A DNA stretch of 64,000 nt from Streptomyces griseus (GCF_001715295.1 NZ_MDKB01000003.1:1133954-1197953), one strand, 5' to 3'. Counted from the stretch's first letter, positions 17,268-25,903 are shown. Program-made: numbers and translations. The notes: a model not told the origin generated them from the letters alone.

Positions 17268-17885
17268 ATGCCGCCGAACGAGCCCGAGCACCGCCCGTCC
17301 CCGTACGCCGACGACCCCGCGATGCACCAGGTCGACGCCCGCACCCTGCGCGGCCTCGCCCACCCCCTGCGCATGCGGCTGCTGAACGCCCTCCGGGAGT
17401 TCGGCCCCGCCACCGCCTCCGGGCTCGCCGACCGCCTCGGCGAGTCCAGCGGGGCCACCAGCTACCACCTGCGCCAGCTCGCGGCCTACGGCTTCGTCGA
17501 GGACGACCCGGAGCGCGGCAAGGGACGCGAGCGGTGGTGGAAGGCCGCTCACACCGGGACCGTCTTCGGGCCCGCGGTCACCTTCACCCATCACGCGGAC
17601 CCCGAGGTGCGAGGCGCCATAGGGGTGGTGCTCCACGAGGTCGCGACCACCCACGCCCAGGAGCTGAACACCTGGCTCGGCACCATGCACGAGTGGCCCG
17701 AGGAATGGCAGCGCGCGATGGACATCAGCGACTTCAAGCTGCGCCTCACCCCGGAACTCGCCCTGGAGCTCTCGGACAAGGTGCACGCGTTGGTGAACAG
17801 CTACCGGGACCGCGTACCGGAGGACGCCGAGGGTTCGGGCGTCGTCCGTACCCACCTGCACATGTTCCCGCGCCCGACCGACTGA
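17268..17885 (+). CDS. ArsR-type winged-helix transcriptional regulator
   Basis: A 205-residue protein of the HTH_20 branch of ArsR-like regulators. The start MPPNEPEHRP at 17268 is preferred over TTG 17247, which lies inside the operator palindrome. The winged helix covers about residues 20-90 (DARTLRGLAHPLRMRLLNAL, SGLADRLGESSGATSYHLRQL, GRERWWKAAH). The remaining 110 residues are a helical domain of unknown ligand; no Cys metal-binding motif is present, so it is unlikely to be a metal sensor. It is followed after 13 bases by a 60-aa gene and then a MFS exporter, so it most likely represses that exporter. Confidence 0.92.
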   Translation: MPPNEPEHRPSPYADDPAMHQVDARTLRGLAHPLRMRLLNALREFGPATASGLADRLGESSGATSYHLRQLAAYGFVEDDPERGKGRERWWKAAHTGTVFGPAVTFTHHADPEVRGAIGVVLHEVATTHAQELNTWLGTMHEWPEEWQRAMDISDFKLRLTPELALELSDKVHALVNSYRDRVPEDAEGSGVVRTHLHMFPRPTD

Positions 17886-17898
17886 GGGGACCACCGCC

Positions 17899-18081
17899 AT
17901 GCACTGCGACATCCACTACACGCTGCACCGCCACCGCACCGCCGAACTCATGGCCGTGGCCGCCCGTCTCCGGCCGCGGCGTCCCGCACTGCGTCACCGT
18001 GCGGGCTGGCTGATGGTCGACCTCGGACTGCGACTGGTCCAGTCCCGCCCGGCCCCTGCCTGCTCGGCGCGGACGGCCTGA
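17899..18081 (+). CDS. 60-aa basic small protein between regulator and exporter
   Basis: A short reading frame beginning MHCDIHYTLH with GGGGA 9-13 bases before the ATG. It lies 13 bases after the ArsR stop and 2 bases before the MFS start, so it fits snugly in the operon. It is His- and Arg-rich at the N-terminus, with an amphipathic hydrophobic centre (GWLMVDLGLRLV). I do not recognise a family. The tight spacing and ribosome site argue that it is translated; its role, if any, may be in coupling or modulating the exporter. Confidence 0.65.
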   Translation: MHCDIHYTLHRHRTAELMAVAARLRPRRPALRHRAGWLMVDLGLRLVQSRPAPACSARTA

Positions 18082-18083
18082 CG

Positions 18084-19424
18084 ATGGACGGGGGGACAGC
18101 GGCCTGGAACCGCATCCCGCTCGCCGCCGTCCTCACCGCCCACTCCGTATCCACGGCGGGCACGTCGCTCACCCTCATCGGGGTGCCGTGGTTCGTCCTG
18201 GAGACGACGGGCAGCGCGGGGCGCGCCGGCGTCGTCGCCTTCTGCGCGACGCTGCCCATCGTGGTCGCCGCGCTGGCCGGCGGTCCGGTCATCGACCGGA
18301 TCGGCCGGCGGCGGGTGGCCGTCGCCTCCGACACGGTGTGCGGCGCGGCCGTCGCCGCCGTCCCGCTCCTGCATCACGCGGGTGTGCTCGACTTCTGGAT
18401 GCTGTGCGCCCTGATGGCGCTGAACGGGCTGGCCCACACCCCCGGCAACACGGCCCGCTACGTCCTCGTACCCGATCTGGCCGAGCACGCCGGCACCACC
18501 CTGGCCCGTGCCGCCAGCCTCTTCGACGCCGTCTCACGGGGCGCCCGCATGGTCGGCGCGGCCCTGGCCGGCGTGCTCATCGCCGCGGTCGGCGCGGAGA
18601 CCGTCCTGCTCCTGGACGCTGCCACGTTCGCCGTGTCCGCGCTGCTCGTCGCGGCGGGCGTACGGGGGGTACACGCGGCCGAGCCCGACAGGACCGCGGC
18701 CCCCGTCTCACCGGGCGTCTACGGCAGCGAACTCCGCGAGGGCTATGCCTACCTGCTGCGCCACCGGCTCCTGCTCCACGTGGTCCTCATGGTCATGTTC
18801 ATGAACGGTACCGACCAGGGCTGGAACGCCGTCCTGCTGCCCGTGCACACCGAGGGCGAACTCGGCGGCGCCACCGATCTGGGGCTGCTCACCGCCGTGT
18901 TCGGGGCGGGCGGGCTGACCGGCGCGCTGCTGTACGGGGCCGTGGGGCACCGCTTCCCACGGCGCACCGTGTTCACCGTGTGCGTGGTGCTGTGCGGGGC
19001 GCCGAGGTTCCTGGTCGCGGCGGTGACGGGCACGACACTGCCGCTCGCCGTCACGATGGCGCTCAGCGGCGTGGCGGTCGGCATGCTCAACCCGATCCTG
19101 ACGACGGTGACGTACGAACGTGTCCCCGAGGAACTGCGCAGCCGCGTCTCCGGGGCACTCACCGCGGGCTGCGAGCTCGCCATGCCCGTGGGCGGGCTCG
19201 CAGCGGGTCTGCTGGTGGAGGCCGTCGGGGTGAGGGGCGCGCTGGCGGTGATGGGCGGGGTGTACCTGCTGGCGACGCTGAGCCCCCTGGTGTTCCCCGC
19301 CTGGCGCACCATGGAGAAGGACGAGCCAAAGCTGCACGGGCCGGGGGACGCGCTCAGCAGCTCGGGGTCTTCCCGCCCTGTTCCAGGGCCTTCAGCGACG
19401 ACACGGCGCCCTTCAGCGTCGTGA
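18084..19424 (+). CDS. MFS exporter
   Basis: A 446-residue major facilitator with 12 predicted helices. After the first two helices comes the loop GGPVIDRIGRRRVAVASD, a form of the MFS loop motif; TTVTYERVPEELRSRVSG near residue 345 is typical of the enterobactin-exporter-like or MFS_3 group. It probably effluxes a small hydrophobic compound sensed by the ArsR regulator two genes upstream. Its last 71 bases overlap, on the opposite strand, the C-terminus of the S16 protease gene. The Ser/Pro-rich last 25 residues are encoded inside that overlap and may be a late extension. Confidence 0.9.
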   Translation: MDGGTAAWNRIPLAAVLTAHSVSTAGTSLTLIGVPWFVLETTGSAGRAGVVAFCATLPIVVAALAGGPVIDRIGRRRVAVASDTVCGAAVAAVPLLHHAGVLDFWMLCALMALNGLAHTPGNTARYVLVPDLAEHAGTTLARAASLFDAVSRGARMVGAALAGVLIAAVGAETVLLLDAATFAVSALLVAAGVRGVHAAEPDRTAAPVSPGVYGSELREGYAYLLRHRLLLHVVLMVMFMNGTDQGWNAVLLPVHTEGELGGATDLGLLTAVFGAGGLTGALLYGAVGHRFPRRTVFTVCVVLCGAPRFLVAAVTGTTLPLAVTMALSGVAVGMLNPILTTVTYERVPEELRSRVSGALTAGCELAMPVGGLAAGLLVEAVGVRGALAVMGGVYLLATLSPLVFPAWRTMEKDEPKLHGPGDALSSSGSSRPVPGPSATTRRPSAS

Positions 19425-20142
19425 CGGGGATCAGCCGCAGGCCGGCGGGCTTCTCCGCCCGGGCCTCCTTGCACTCGGCCTCGGGCACCAGGAAGACGGT
19501 CGCCCCGTCGCGCCGGGCCGCCTGCGTCTTCAGGGAGACGCCTCCGACCGCCCCGACCGTGCCGTCGGCCTCGATCGTGCCCGTCCCGGCGACGGTGCGG
19601 CCGCCGGTCAGATCACCGCCGGAGCCGTCCCCGGCCAGCTTGTCGATGATGCCCAGCGAGAAGAAGAGTCCTGCGCTGGGGCCGCCGACGTCGGCGAGGT
19701 GCAGCGTGATGTCCACCGAACCGGGGGCCTTGCCGAGATAGTTCAGGGCCGCGTCGACGGCGACGTTCTGCGACTTCCTCATGTCCTGGAGGTTGTGCTG
19801 CTCGATCTCCTTCTCGGAGCCGCCCGTCGGATACACCGAGTCCCGCGGCAGGACCGCGCGGTCCGTCCTGAACCAACCGTCGACCACGTCCCCGATCCCG
19901 ACATCGGCCTTCGGGCCGGTCGCGAGGATGGTCGTCATCAGCAGCTCACCCTCGGTGGTGCGGGTCGGCGTGCCGTCGATCGTGATGACCTGCCTGCCCT
20001 TGTCCTCCCCCAGGACGTTCGCGGTCGTCCCGGGCTGCGCCAGTGTGAACGGCAGCGGTGCGAAGGCGGCCGTGCCGAACAGCGCGAGGACGGGCAGCGC
20101 GCAGAGGGCGAGGACGCGGGGGCGCGAGAGACGAGTGACCAC
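19354..20142 (-). CDS. Secreted/membrane S16 Lon-type serine protease lacking a PDZ domain
   Basis: A 262-residue protein from GTG 20142. The N-terminus is a signal anchor (about 8-30, LALCALPVLALFGTAAFAPL). The C-terminal S16 domain has the catalytic Ser156 in DVGGPSAGLFF and Lys205 in GGVSLKTQAA, the Ser-Lys dyad of Lon proteases. The N-terminal region resembles YlbL-type membrane proteases (PFTLAQPGTT, TTEGELLMTTI, YLGKAPGSVDI), but those usually carry a PDZ domain between TM and protease parts and are about 340 residues. Here the PDZ is missing. Probably an extracytoplasmic quality-control or processing protease. Its 3' end overlaps the convergent MFS gene by 71 bases. Confidence 0.85.
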   Translation of the reverse strand: MVTRLSRPRVLALCALPVLALFGTAAFAPLPFTLAQPGTTANVLGEDKGRQVITIDGTPTRTTEGELLMTTILATGPKADVGIGDVVDGWFRTDRAVLPRDSVYPTGGSEKEIEQHNLQDMRKSQNVAVDAALNYLGKAPGSVDITLHLADVGGPSAGLFFSLGIIDKLAGDGSGGDLTGGRTVAGTGTIEADGTVGAVGGVSLKTQAARRDGATVFLVPEAECKEARAEKPAGLRLIPVTTLKGAVSSLKALEQGGKTPSC

Positions 20143-20292
20143 CCGCCCAATCTATCCGCCACCGGCCGGTCCCCCACCCACCGGTGCGGATGCCAGGGCT
20201 CCGGGACCGGGAGCCCGGGGCCTCGGGGCCGGGGCCTGCGTGTGGCCGTCCCCCGCCCGCCCGGTTCCGCGCCACGCCGTGGTGGGGCGGGG

Positions 20293-20937
20293 TTACCGCA
20301 GCGCGTCCGCGACCTCGCGGGCCGCGTCGAGCACCCGGGGCCCGACCCGCTCCGGCACCGCGTCCGCGAGCATCACCACGCCCACGCTGCCCTCCACACC
20401 GGACACCCCGACCAGTGGCGCCGCCGCCCCGCAGGCGCCGGCTTCGAGCTCACCGTGGGTGAGGGTGTAGCCCGGGTGGTCGGCGACCGTCTTCTGCCGT
20501 GCGGTGAGGATGGCCCGGCCGGCGGCGCCCCTGTCCAGGGCGTGCCGGAAGCCGGCCCGGTAGGCCACGTGGTAATCGGTCCAGGTCGGTTCGACGACGG
20601 CGACCGCGAGCGCGTCGGCCCCGTCGACCAGCGTGAGGTGGGCGGTGGCCCCTATGTCCTCGGCCAGGGAACGCAGCGCGGGCAGTGCCGCCTCCCTGAC
20701 GAGCGGGTGCACCTGGCGGCCCAGGCGCAGCACACCCAGGCCGACCCTCGCCCTGCCGCCCAGGTCGCGCCGGACGAGGGCGTGTTGCTCCAAGGTGGCG
20801 AGCAGTCGGTAGACCACGGTGCGGTTGACGCCGAGTTTGTTCGACAACTCGGTGACGGTCAGGCCGTGATCGGTATCGGCGAGCAGTTTGAGGACACGCA
20901 GTCCCCGGTCGAGCGTCTGCGAGGTCTCCGCGGTCAC
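20293..20937 (-). CDS. IclR-family transcriptional regulator
   Basis: A 214-residue regulator from GTG 20937. The N-terminal winged helix (about 8-70) has RGLRVLKLLADTDHGLTVTELSNKLGVNRTVVYRLLATL. The C-terminal IclR effector domain (about 80-210) includes the AYRAGFRHALDRGAAGRAIL segment with the conserved Gly-rich loop. At 214 residues it is at the short end of the family (usually 240-280). No obvious metabolic partner is adjacent: downstream is the S16 protease, upstream a long intergenic region. The regulon cannot be inferred. Confidence 0.9.
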   Translation of the reverse strand: MTAETSQTLDRGLRVLKLLADTDHGLTVTELSNKLGVNRTVVYRLLATLEQHALVRRDLGGRARVGLGVLRLGRQVHPLVREAALPALRSLAEDIGATAHLTLVDGADALAVAVVEPTWTDYHVAYRAGFRHALDRGAAGRAILTARQKTVADHPGYTLTHGELEAGACGAAAPLVGVSGVEGSVGVVMLADAVPERVGPRVLDAAREVADALR

Positions 20938-21283
20938 GACGCCCTCTCCCTCGTTGGTGAGCGGGGCGGTTCTCTCTCCGGCAGTGCCGACGCCGGTCCC
21001 GTCGACGGCGCGCCGAGAGGCCGCCGACTGGCCATGGCACCGGCTGTGCTCCGCGGCAACATCGCCACGGCGCGTTCATGTTTCCGGGACATTAGCGAGC
21101 GGGTCCGCTCAGCGGAAGACCTCGTCCAGAATCCGGTCCGCCCGTGTAACGCCTCCGCATAACCGCCGGTCAACGCGAAACCGTCCGGAACGCGAACATC
21201 TACGCGCGTTCATGTCGGGTGACGCACTCGCGACGCTCCGTACACCGATGTGAACGATTGTTAACCGAGCGTGAATAATTGTT

Positions 21284-21297
21284 GCAGAAACTTCTGC
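21284..21297. promoter_or_regulatory. Palindrome GCAGAA-AC-TTCTGC in AT-rich patch
   Basis: A perfect 6-bp inverted repeat with a 2-base spacer follows GTTAACCGAGCGTGAATAAT. The arrangement resembles LacI-family (MalR-like) operators over a promoter, but no gene starts downstream within 200 bases on the plus strand. Confidence 0.35.
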
Positions 21298-21427
21298 CGC
21301 ACAGGCACCGCACGCCCCCGCGAGCGCCCGCGCGCCCCCCGGTCCGGGAACGCTGAACGTCCGTCCGGGGAGCGCCGAACGCCCCGCCGGGACACCGGCC
21401 AGGCCCGTCCCGTACAGGGGACCACCA

Positions 21428-21451
21428 CCGGGCCGGAACGTTCCGGCCCGG
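21428..21451. repeat. 24-bp perfect palindrome
   Basis: The sequence from 21428 to 21451 is its own reverse complement, centred on AACGTT at 21437-21442 (GGAACGTTCC core). It lies downstream of the helicase stop. It could extrude as a cruciform, act as a terminator, or bind a dimeric protein. Confidence 0.6.
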
Positions 21452-21467
21452 GCACGGAAACGCCAAC

Positions 21468-21504
21468 GGGCCCGGCACGGCGCGTACTTCGCCGTACCGG
21501 GCCC
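21468..21504 (-). terminator. Helicase hairpin terminator
   Basis: A 15-bp stem with a single mismatch pairs 21468-21482 with 21490-21504 around a 7-base loop. It begins 25 bases after the helicase stop codon. Confidence 0.75.
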
Positions 21505-21528
21505 GCCTTCCTCCTCAGCGGGACCCGC

Positions 21529-23310
21529 TCACCGCATCCGGGTGGCCCACTCCTGCACCTTCTTGATCCGGTCCTGGATCTGGCCGGCCGTCGCCTCCGC
21601 GCTCGGCGGACCGCCGCACACCCGCCGCAACTCGGTGTGGATCACCCCGTGCGGCTTGCCGCTCTGATGCGTGTACGCCGACACCATCGTGTTGAGTTGC
21701 TTGCGCAGACCCAGCAGCTGTTTGTGGGTGACCACGGGCCTGCCTTCGGCCGGCTTCTCCAGGAGATCGGCCTCCGAGGCCGGCTTCTGGCGGCTGTGCG
21801 CGATCTGCCGGGTCTGGCGCTTCTGGAGCAGCAGCTGCACCTGGTCGGGTTCGAGCAGCCCCGGGATCCCCAGGTAGTCCTGCTCCTCCTCGCTGCCCGG
21901 GTGCGCCTGCATGCCGAACTCGGCACCGTCGTACAGCACCCGGTCGAAGACCGCGTCGGACTCCAGCGCCTCGAAGGGCAGCTGCTCCTCGGTCTCCTCG
22001 TCCTCCAGCTTCTCCGCGTCCGCGAGGAGCTGGTCCTCCTCGGCGAAGGGGTTCTCCTCCTCGCTCCCCTTCTTGGGCTTGTCGAGCACGTGGTCGCGCT
22101 CGACCTCCATCTCGTTCGCGAAGTCCAGCAGCATAGGGATGGTCGGCAGGAAGACCGAGGCGGTCTCGCCGCGCCGCCGCGACCGGACGAAACGGCCGAC
22201 CGCCTGCGCGAAGAAGAGCGGCGTGGAGATGGTGGTGGCGTACACGCCGACCGCGAGACGCGGTACGTCGACACCCTCGGACACCATCCTGACCGCGACC
22301 ATCCAGCGTGAACCGTCCTGGCTGAACTGGTCGATCTTCTTCGAGGCGGCCTTCTCGTCGGAGAGGACGACGGTGGGCCGGTCGCCGGTGATCTTCTTCA
22401 GGAGCTTGGCGTACTCACGGGCCGACTCCTGGTCCGTGGCGATGACCAGACCGCCCGCGTCGGGGATGCCCTTGCGCACCTCGGTCAGCCGCTTGTCGGC
22501 GGCCGCCAGGACGTTGGGGATCCAGTCACCGTTGGGCGAGAGTGCGGTGCGCCAGGCCTGCCCGATGGCGTCCTTGCTCATCGGCTCACCGAGCCGTGCG
22601 GCGATCTCGTCCCCGGCCTTGGTACGCCAGCGCATGTTCCCGCTGTAACTGAGGAAGATCACGGGGCGGACGACACCGTCGGCGAGCGCGTTGCCGTAGC
22701 CGTACGTGTAGTCGGCCGAGGACCGCCGGATGCCGTCGTTGCCCTCCTCGTACGCCACGAAGGGGATCGGGTTGGTGTCCGAGCGGAACGGCGTGCCGGT
22801 GAGGGCGAGCCGCCGGGTCGCCGGGTCGAACGCCTCCTGGCACGCCTCTCCCCAGGACTTCGAGTCACCGGCGTGGTGGATCTCGTCGAGGATCACGAGC
22901 GTCTTGCGCTGCTCGCACCGGTTGCGGTGCAGCATCGGGCGGACGCCGACACCCGCGTAGGTGATCGCGACCCCGTGGTACTCCTTGCTCACGGGCCCGG
23001 CGCTGTAGTCCGGGTCCAGCTTGATGCCTATGCGGGCCGCCGCCTCCGCCCACTGCTTCTTGAGGTGCTCGGTGGGCGCCACGACGGTGATCTGCTGCAC
23101 CACGTGGTGGTGCAGCAGCCATGAGGCGAGGGTCAACGCGAAGGTGGTCTTCCCGGCGCCGGGCGTCGCCACGGCGAGGAAGTCGCGCGGCTGCTCCTGG
23201 ACGTACTTCTCCATGGCACCCTGCTGCCAGGCGCGCAGCTTCCCGGCCGTCCCCCAGGGGGCGCGGCCGGGAAAGGCGGGTGAGAGGTGGTGGGAGGCGG
23301 TAGTAGTCAC
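21529..23310 (-). CDS. SF2 DEAD/DEAH-box helicase, RadD/XPB-like
   Basis: A 593-residue ATP-dependent helicase from GTG 23310. Motif I is ATPGAGKTTFA (near residue 49), motif II DEIHHAGDS, motif III LTGTPFRSD, and the second RecA domain carries VRMVSEGVDVPRL and the arginine-finger motif QAVGRFVRSRRRGE. An acidic stretch (about 400-440, EEENPFAEEDQLL) and a helical C-terminus follow. This architecture is common as a single-copy actinobacterial helicase, often annotated ATP-dependent DNA repair helicase; the exact substrate is not known. It is monocistronic with its own terminator. Confidence 0.92.
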   Translation of the reverse strand: MTTTASHHLSPAFPGRAPWGTAGKLRAWQQGAMEKYVQEQPRDFLAVATPGAGKTTFALTLASWLLHHHVVQQITVVAPTEHLKKQWAEAAARIGIKLDPDYSAGPVSKEYHGVAITYAGVGVRPMLHRNRCEQRKTLVILDEIHHAGDSKSWGEACQEAFDPATRRLALTGTPFRSDTNPIPFVAYEEGNDGIRRSSADYTYGYGNALADGVVRPVIFLSYSGNMRWRTKAGDEIAARLGEPMSKDAIGQAWRTALSPNGDWIPNVLAAADKRLTEVRKGIPDAGGLVIATDQESAREYAKLLKKITGDRPTVVLSDEKAASKKIDQFSQDGSRWMVAVRMVSEGVDVPRLAVGVYATTISTPLFFAQAVGRFVRSRRRGETASVFLPTIPMLLDFANEMEVERDHVLDKPKKGSEEENPFAEEDQLLADAEKLEDEETEEQLPFEALESDAVFDRVLYDGAEFGMQAHPGSEEEQDYLGIPGLLEPDQVQLLLQKRQTRQIAHSRQKPASEADLLEKPAEGRPVVTHKQLLGLRKQLNTMVSAYTHQSGKPHGVIHTELRRVCGGPPSAEATAGQIQDRIKKVQEWATRMR

Positions 23311-23738
23311 GGTCTCCGGTTCGGGGCACTCGGGTACGTGGTCGGCTGTCCGTACCGGCCGGGACCGGCCCGTACGCGATACGACAACCGGGCCACCCTA
23401 CCGGCGGGTGGGGCGAGGACATCTCGCCCCACGGCCCGGCCCGCTCGATTGCGACAGCCGTCACACCGGGTCGGCCACCGGGGCGGTCACCGGGTCGCGG
23501 GGCACCTGCGGAACGGCGTGCACCTCGTCCGCCTCCCCGGTCGCCACCGCGACGACCAGGCCTTCCACGCCGGTCGCTGTCCGGGCGCGGGCCCGCCCCG
23601 TGTATCGCCGGGAAGGTCACGCACGGCAGCCGGCCAGTCCCCGGCCGCCGTCGAGGAGCGGACGGTGGATCGCCGTGGACCGCGGGTGGGCTGCCGCCGG
23701 CCCTCAGATCCGGTTACGGCTGCTCGCCGAAGACTCCC
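23311..23738. other. 428-bp region between helicase and MFS genes
   Basis: It holds the helicase promoter on the minus strand and possibly one very short frame (listed separately). Nothing else is supported. Confidence 0.45.
23461..23568 (-). CDS. Possible 35-aa microprotein or gene remnant
   Basis: From GTG 23568 the frame reads MEGLVVAVATGEADEVHAV and continues to 35 residues. Its amino-acid composition looks more protein-like than the surrounding shadow frames (acidic, Val-rich, few Arg/Pro). There is no clear ribosome site, and the frame is closed by a stop 16 codons upstream of this GTG. It may be the 3' end of a decayed gene or a coincidence. Confidence 0.22.
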   Translation of the reverse strand: MEGLVVAVATGEADEVHAVPQVPRDPVTAPVADPV

Positions 23739-25205
23739 TCACGGGGTCCGCACTCTGGTCGCCACCCACACACCCACCAGGGCCACCACCGCCATCGGCA
23801 GGAACACGGCCGCGAACGCCCCCGGGTGCGCGCCGGCGGTCCCGACGCCCACCGCCCCGTGCACGGCCGCGCCGACCTCGCCCCCGCCGAGCGCGGCGAA
23901 CGCCGCACCACCACCGGTGAGCAGCAGGACGTTGGCCAGCCCGTCCGAGATCTGGAGGGCCGCGGAGTTGCCGCCCGCTTCCTCGGGCGCGGACAGCTTC
24001 AGCAGCAGCACGCTCGTCGAGGCGATCACCATCCCCATGCCGAAGCAGCCGACACCCCACACGGCGGCGAGTGTCCACACCGGTACCGCCTCGACCAGCA
24101 CGGCGGGTGCGGCGGCGATCGACACGGCCACCAGCACCATGCCCGCCACCATGAGGGACTCACGATGCCGCTCCAGGCGCGGCCGGGCGAGCACGTACGA
24201 ACCGAGCGCCCACGTCAGGCCGCCTGCCGCGAGCGAGAACCCCGCCATCGTGGGGGACAGCCCCCGCTGGGTCACCAGCATCAGCGGGACGAACGACTCG
24301 GCCGCGATGAACGAACCGGCCGAGATCCCGCGCAACAGGATCACCGCGGGCAGCCCGCGCGCGGCCCGCACCGTCCCCCGGGGCATCAGGCCGAGCACGG
24401 CCGGTACGAGGAGTGCCGTGCCGACCAGGGCGGGCAGCAGCGAGAGCCAGCGCAGTTCCTGCCCGGCGTACTGCAGGAGCCCCGCGCCCAGCGAGATGCC
24501 CAGGGCCAGCCTGATGCGCCGCCGGTCGTACGGCTTGGTCCCCGCCACCGCGTCCGCCGGCCCGGCCGCCATCCGCCGGATCGCGGGCAGGGCGAGGCCG
24601 AGCGGCAGAAGGATGAGCGCCGGGATGCCCACGAAGACCCAGCGCCACCCGAGGTGCTCGGTCACCGTTCCGGCGGCGAGCGGTCCGACGACGGACGGGA
24701 CGATCCAGGCCGCCGAGAACGCGGCCATGATCGAGGGCCTGATCCGCTCCGGGTAGGCCCTGCTGATGACGACGTACAGCGCCACGATCACGAGGCCCCC
24801 GCCGATGCCCTGGACGGCCCGTCCCAGGATGAACATCACCATGCTGCCCGCCGTACCGGAGACGAGCAGCCCGGCCCCGAAGGCCCCGATCCCGGTGGCG
24901 AGCGGAGCGAGCGGCCCGCGCCGGTCGGCCCACTGCCCGGACAGCACCATGGCGAAGAGGCTGGTGGTGAAGTACGCGGAGAACGCGAACGCGTAGAGCG
25001 GGATGCCGTGCAGTTCGCGGGCCGCCACGGGCATCGCCGTCCCGACGGCGGTCGCCTCGAAGGCGATCAGCAGCACGACGGAGACGATGCCGATGCTGAG
25101 CGCCCGGTACGTACGCCCCAGCACGCCCTCGGTGGGCGGTATGTCGGCTGCGCTGTCTTCGAGAGGGGCCGTGACCTCTGCGTCACGCGGTTCCAGGACA
25201 CTCAT
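23739..25205 (-). CDS. MFS drug exporter, EmrB/QacA type
   Basis: A 488-residue transporter with about 14 hydrophobic helices. Start MSVLEPRDAEV at 25205; the longer open frame upstream is not credible. Family markers: AFEATAVGTAMPVAARELHG in helix 1 (the motif that in DHA2 transporters reads LDxTIVNVALP), the loop WADRRGPLAPLA, GRAVQGIGGGLVIVALYVVI in helix 4 and VVGPLAAGTVTEHLGWRWVF (motif C region). It likely exports a toxic compound or a native product. No regulator is adjacent. It points away from the tRNA-Cys gene. Confidence 0.92.
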   Translation of the reverse strand: MSVLEPRDAEVTAPLEDSAADIPPTEGVLGRTYRALSIGIVSVVLLIAFEATAVGTAMPVAARELHGIPLYAFAFSAYFTTSLFAMVLSGQWADRRGPLAPLATGIGAFGAGLLVSGTAGSMVMFILGRAVQGIGGGLVIVALYVVISRAYPERIRPSIMAAFSAAWIVPSVVGPLAAGTVTEHLGWRWVFVGIPALILLPLGLALPAIRRMAAGPADAVAGTKPYDRRRIRLALGISLGAGLLQYAGQELRWLSLLPALVGTALLVPAVLGLMPRGTVRAARGLPAVILLRGISAGSFIAAESFVPLMLVTQRGLSPTMAGFSLAAGGLTWALGSYVLARPRLERHRESLMVAGMVLVAVSIAAAPAVLVEAVPVWTLAAVWGVGCFGMGMVIASTSVLLLKLSAPEEAGGNSAALQISDGLANVLLLTGGGAAFAALGGGEVGAAVHGAVGVGTAGAHPGAFAAVFLPMAVVALVGVWVATRVRTP

Positions 25206-25394
25206 GGACCCCAGAGTAAGGGCCGAAAGGGCAGGTGGACCCTGTCGGTGGAGGGAGTCCGGATCGGGCCTTGGTCGTAGGCCCGCAGACCCGGGCGTGA
25301 ACGCCGCATGGCAGTCGTGTTGCGGGACGCCCGCCACCCTTGAGCGGCGCGGCGCGGGGCCCGTACGGTCGTCGGCAGAGGGAACGACACACAT

Positions 25395-25468
25395 GGCCGT
25401 GTGCCCGAGTGGTCAGGGGCTCGACTGCAACTCGAGTGACACCGGTTCGAATCCGGTCACGGCCTCCA
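25395..25468 (+). tRNA. tRNA-Cys (anticodon GCA), CCA encoded
   Basis: A full cloverleaf can be drawn. Acceptor GGCCGTG pairs with CACGGCC. The D arm is CCC...GGG, and the anticodon stem CTCGA/TCGAG flanks loop CTGCAAC with GCA at positions 34-36. The T arm is ACCGG-TTCGAAT-CCGGT. Discriminator T, then CCA at 25466-25468. The 74-nt length is normal. No tRNA-3'-end duplication was found nearby, so there is no sign of an integrated element using it. Confidence 0.96.
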
Positions 25469-25821
25469 TCGGTCCCCGGTCGCCCATGCGGAGTCAGCGG
25501 CGGCCCTGAGCGGCAACGGCCGTCCCCGGCATGGGGGCGGCCGTTGCCGTGCGAGCACGCGTCTCCCCAGGCCCGGCGTGCGCGTACCACGTACAGCGTC
25601 ACGCCGAGCCCGGCGGCGACTGCGCCTCCGGCCCCGCGCCCGTCGTCGGTGGCCGGCTCTTCGCCGCGACCTGCGTCCGGACCCCGCGAGAGGTCCTGCT
25701 TCTCGACCACGCAGCCGACGGCCCGGTCGACTGCAACGCCGGGCCGGCGAGGGTTGTCCCGCAATTCCCGGTTGATCGGCGTGCGGCGTCGGACGCCGTG
25801 CCTCGCGCGGCCCAGGGCGCC

Positions 25822-25903
25822 CACGTACGGGATGTATGTGGACGTTTCCGCAATGCGGCGAGGTGCCGTAGCTGTCGTCGCGCCTCCTCCGGGAATGTCG
25901 GGA
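25822..25903. repeat. Dispersed imperfect repeat, copy B
   Basis: Begins CACGTACGGGATGT and contains CGGCGAGGTGCCGTAGC, matching copy A at 11985-12060 with mostly transition differences. GGTGCCGTAGC here is nearly complementary to GCTACGGAACC around 25960-25970, so the copy can fold with its downstream flank. Confidence 0.6.

Larger units (their letters stand above)
20938..21528. other. 591-bp intergenic region with AT-rich promoter-like patch
   Basis: Nothing here supports a gene. It contains the IclR upstream region, an AT-rich patch at about 21250-21297 with a small palindrome, a 24-bp palindrome, and the helicase terminator (listed separately). Short open frames in this stretch lack ribosome sites and read as GC shadow. 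Confidence 0.5.
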
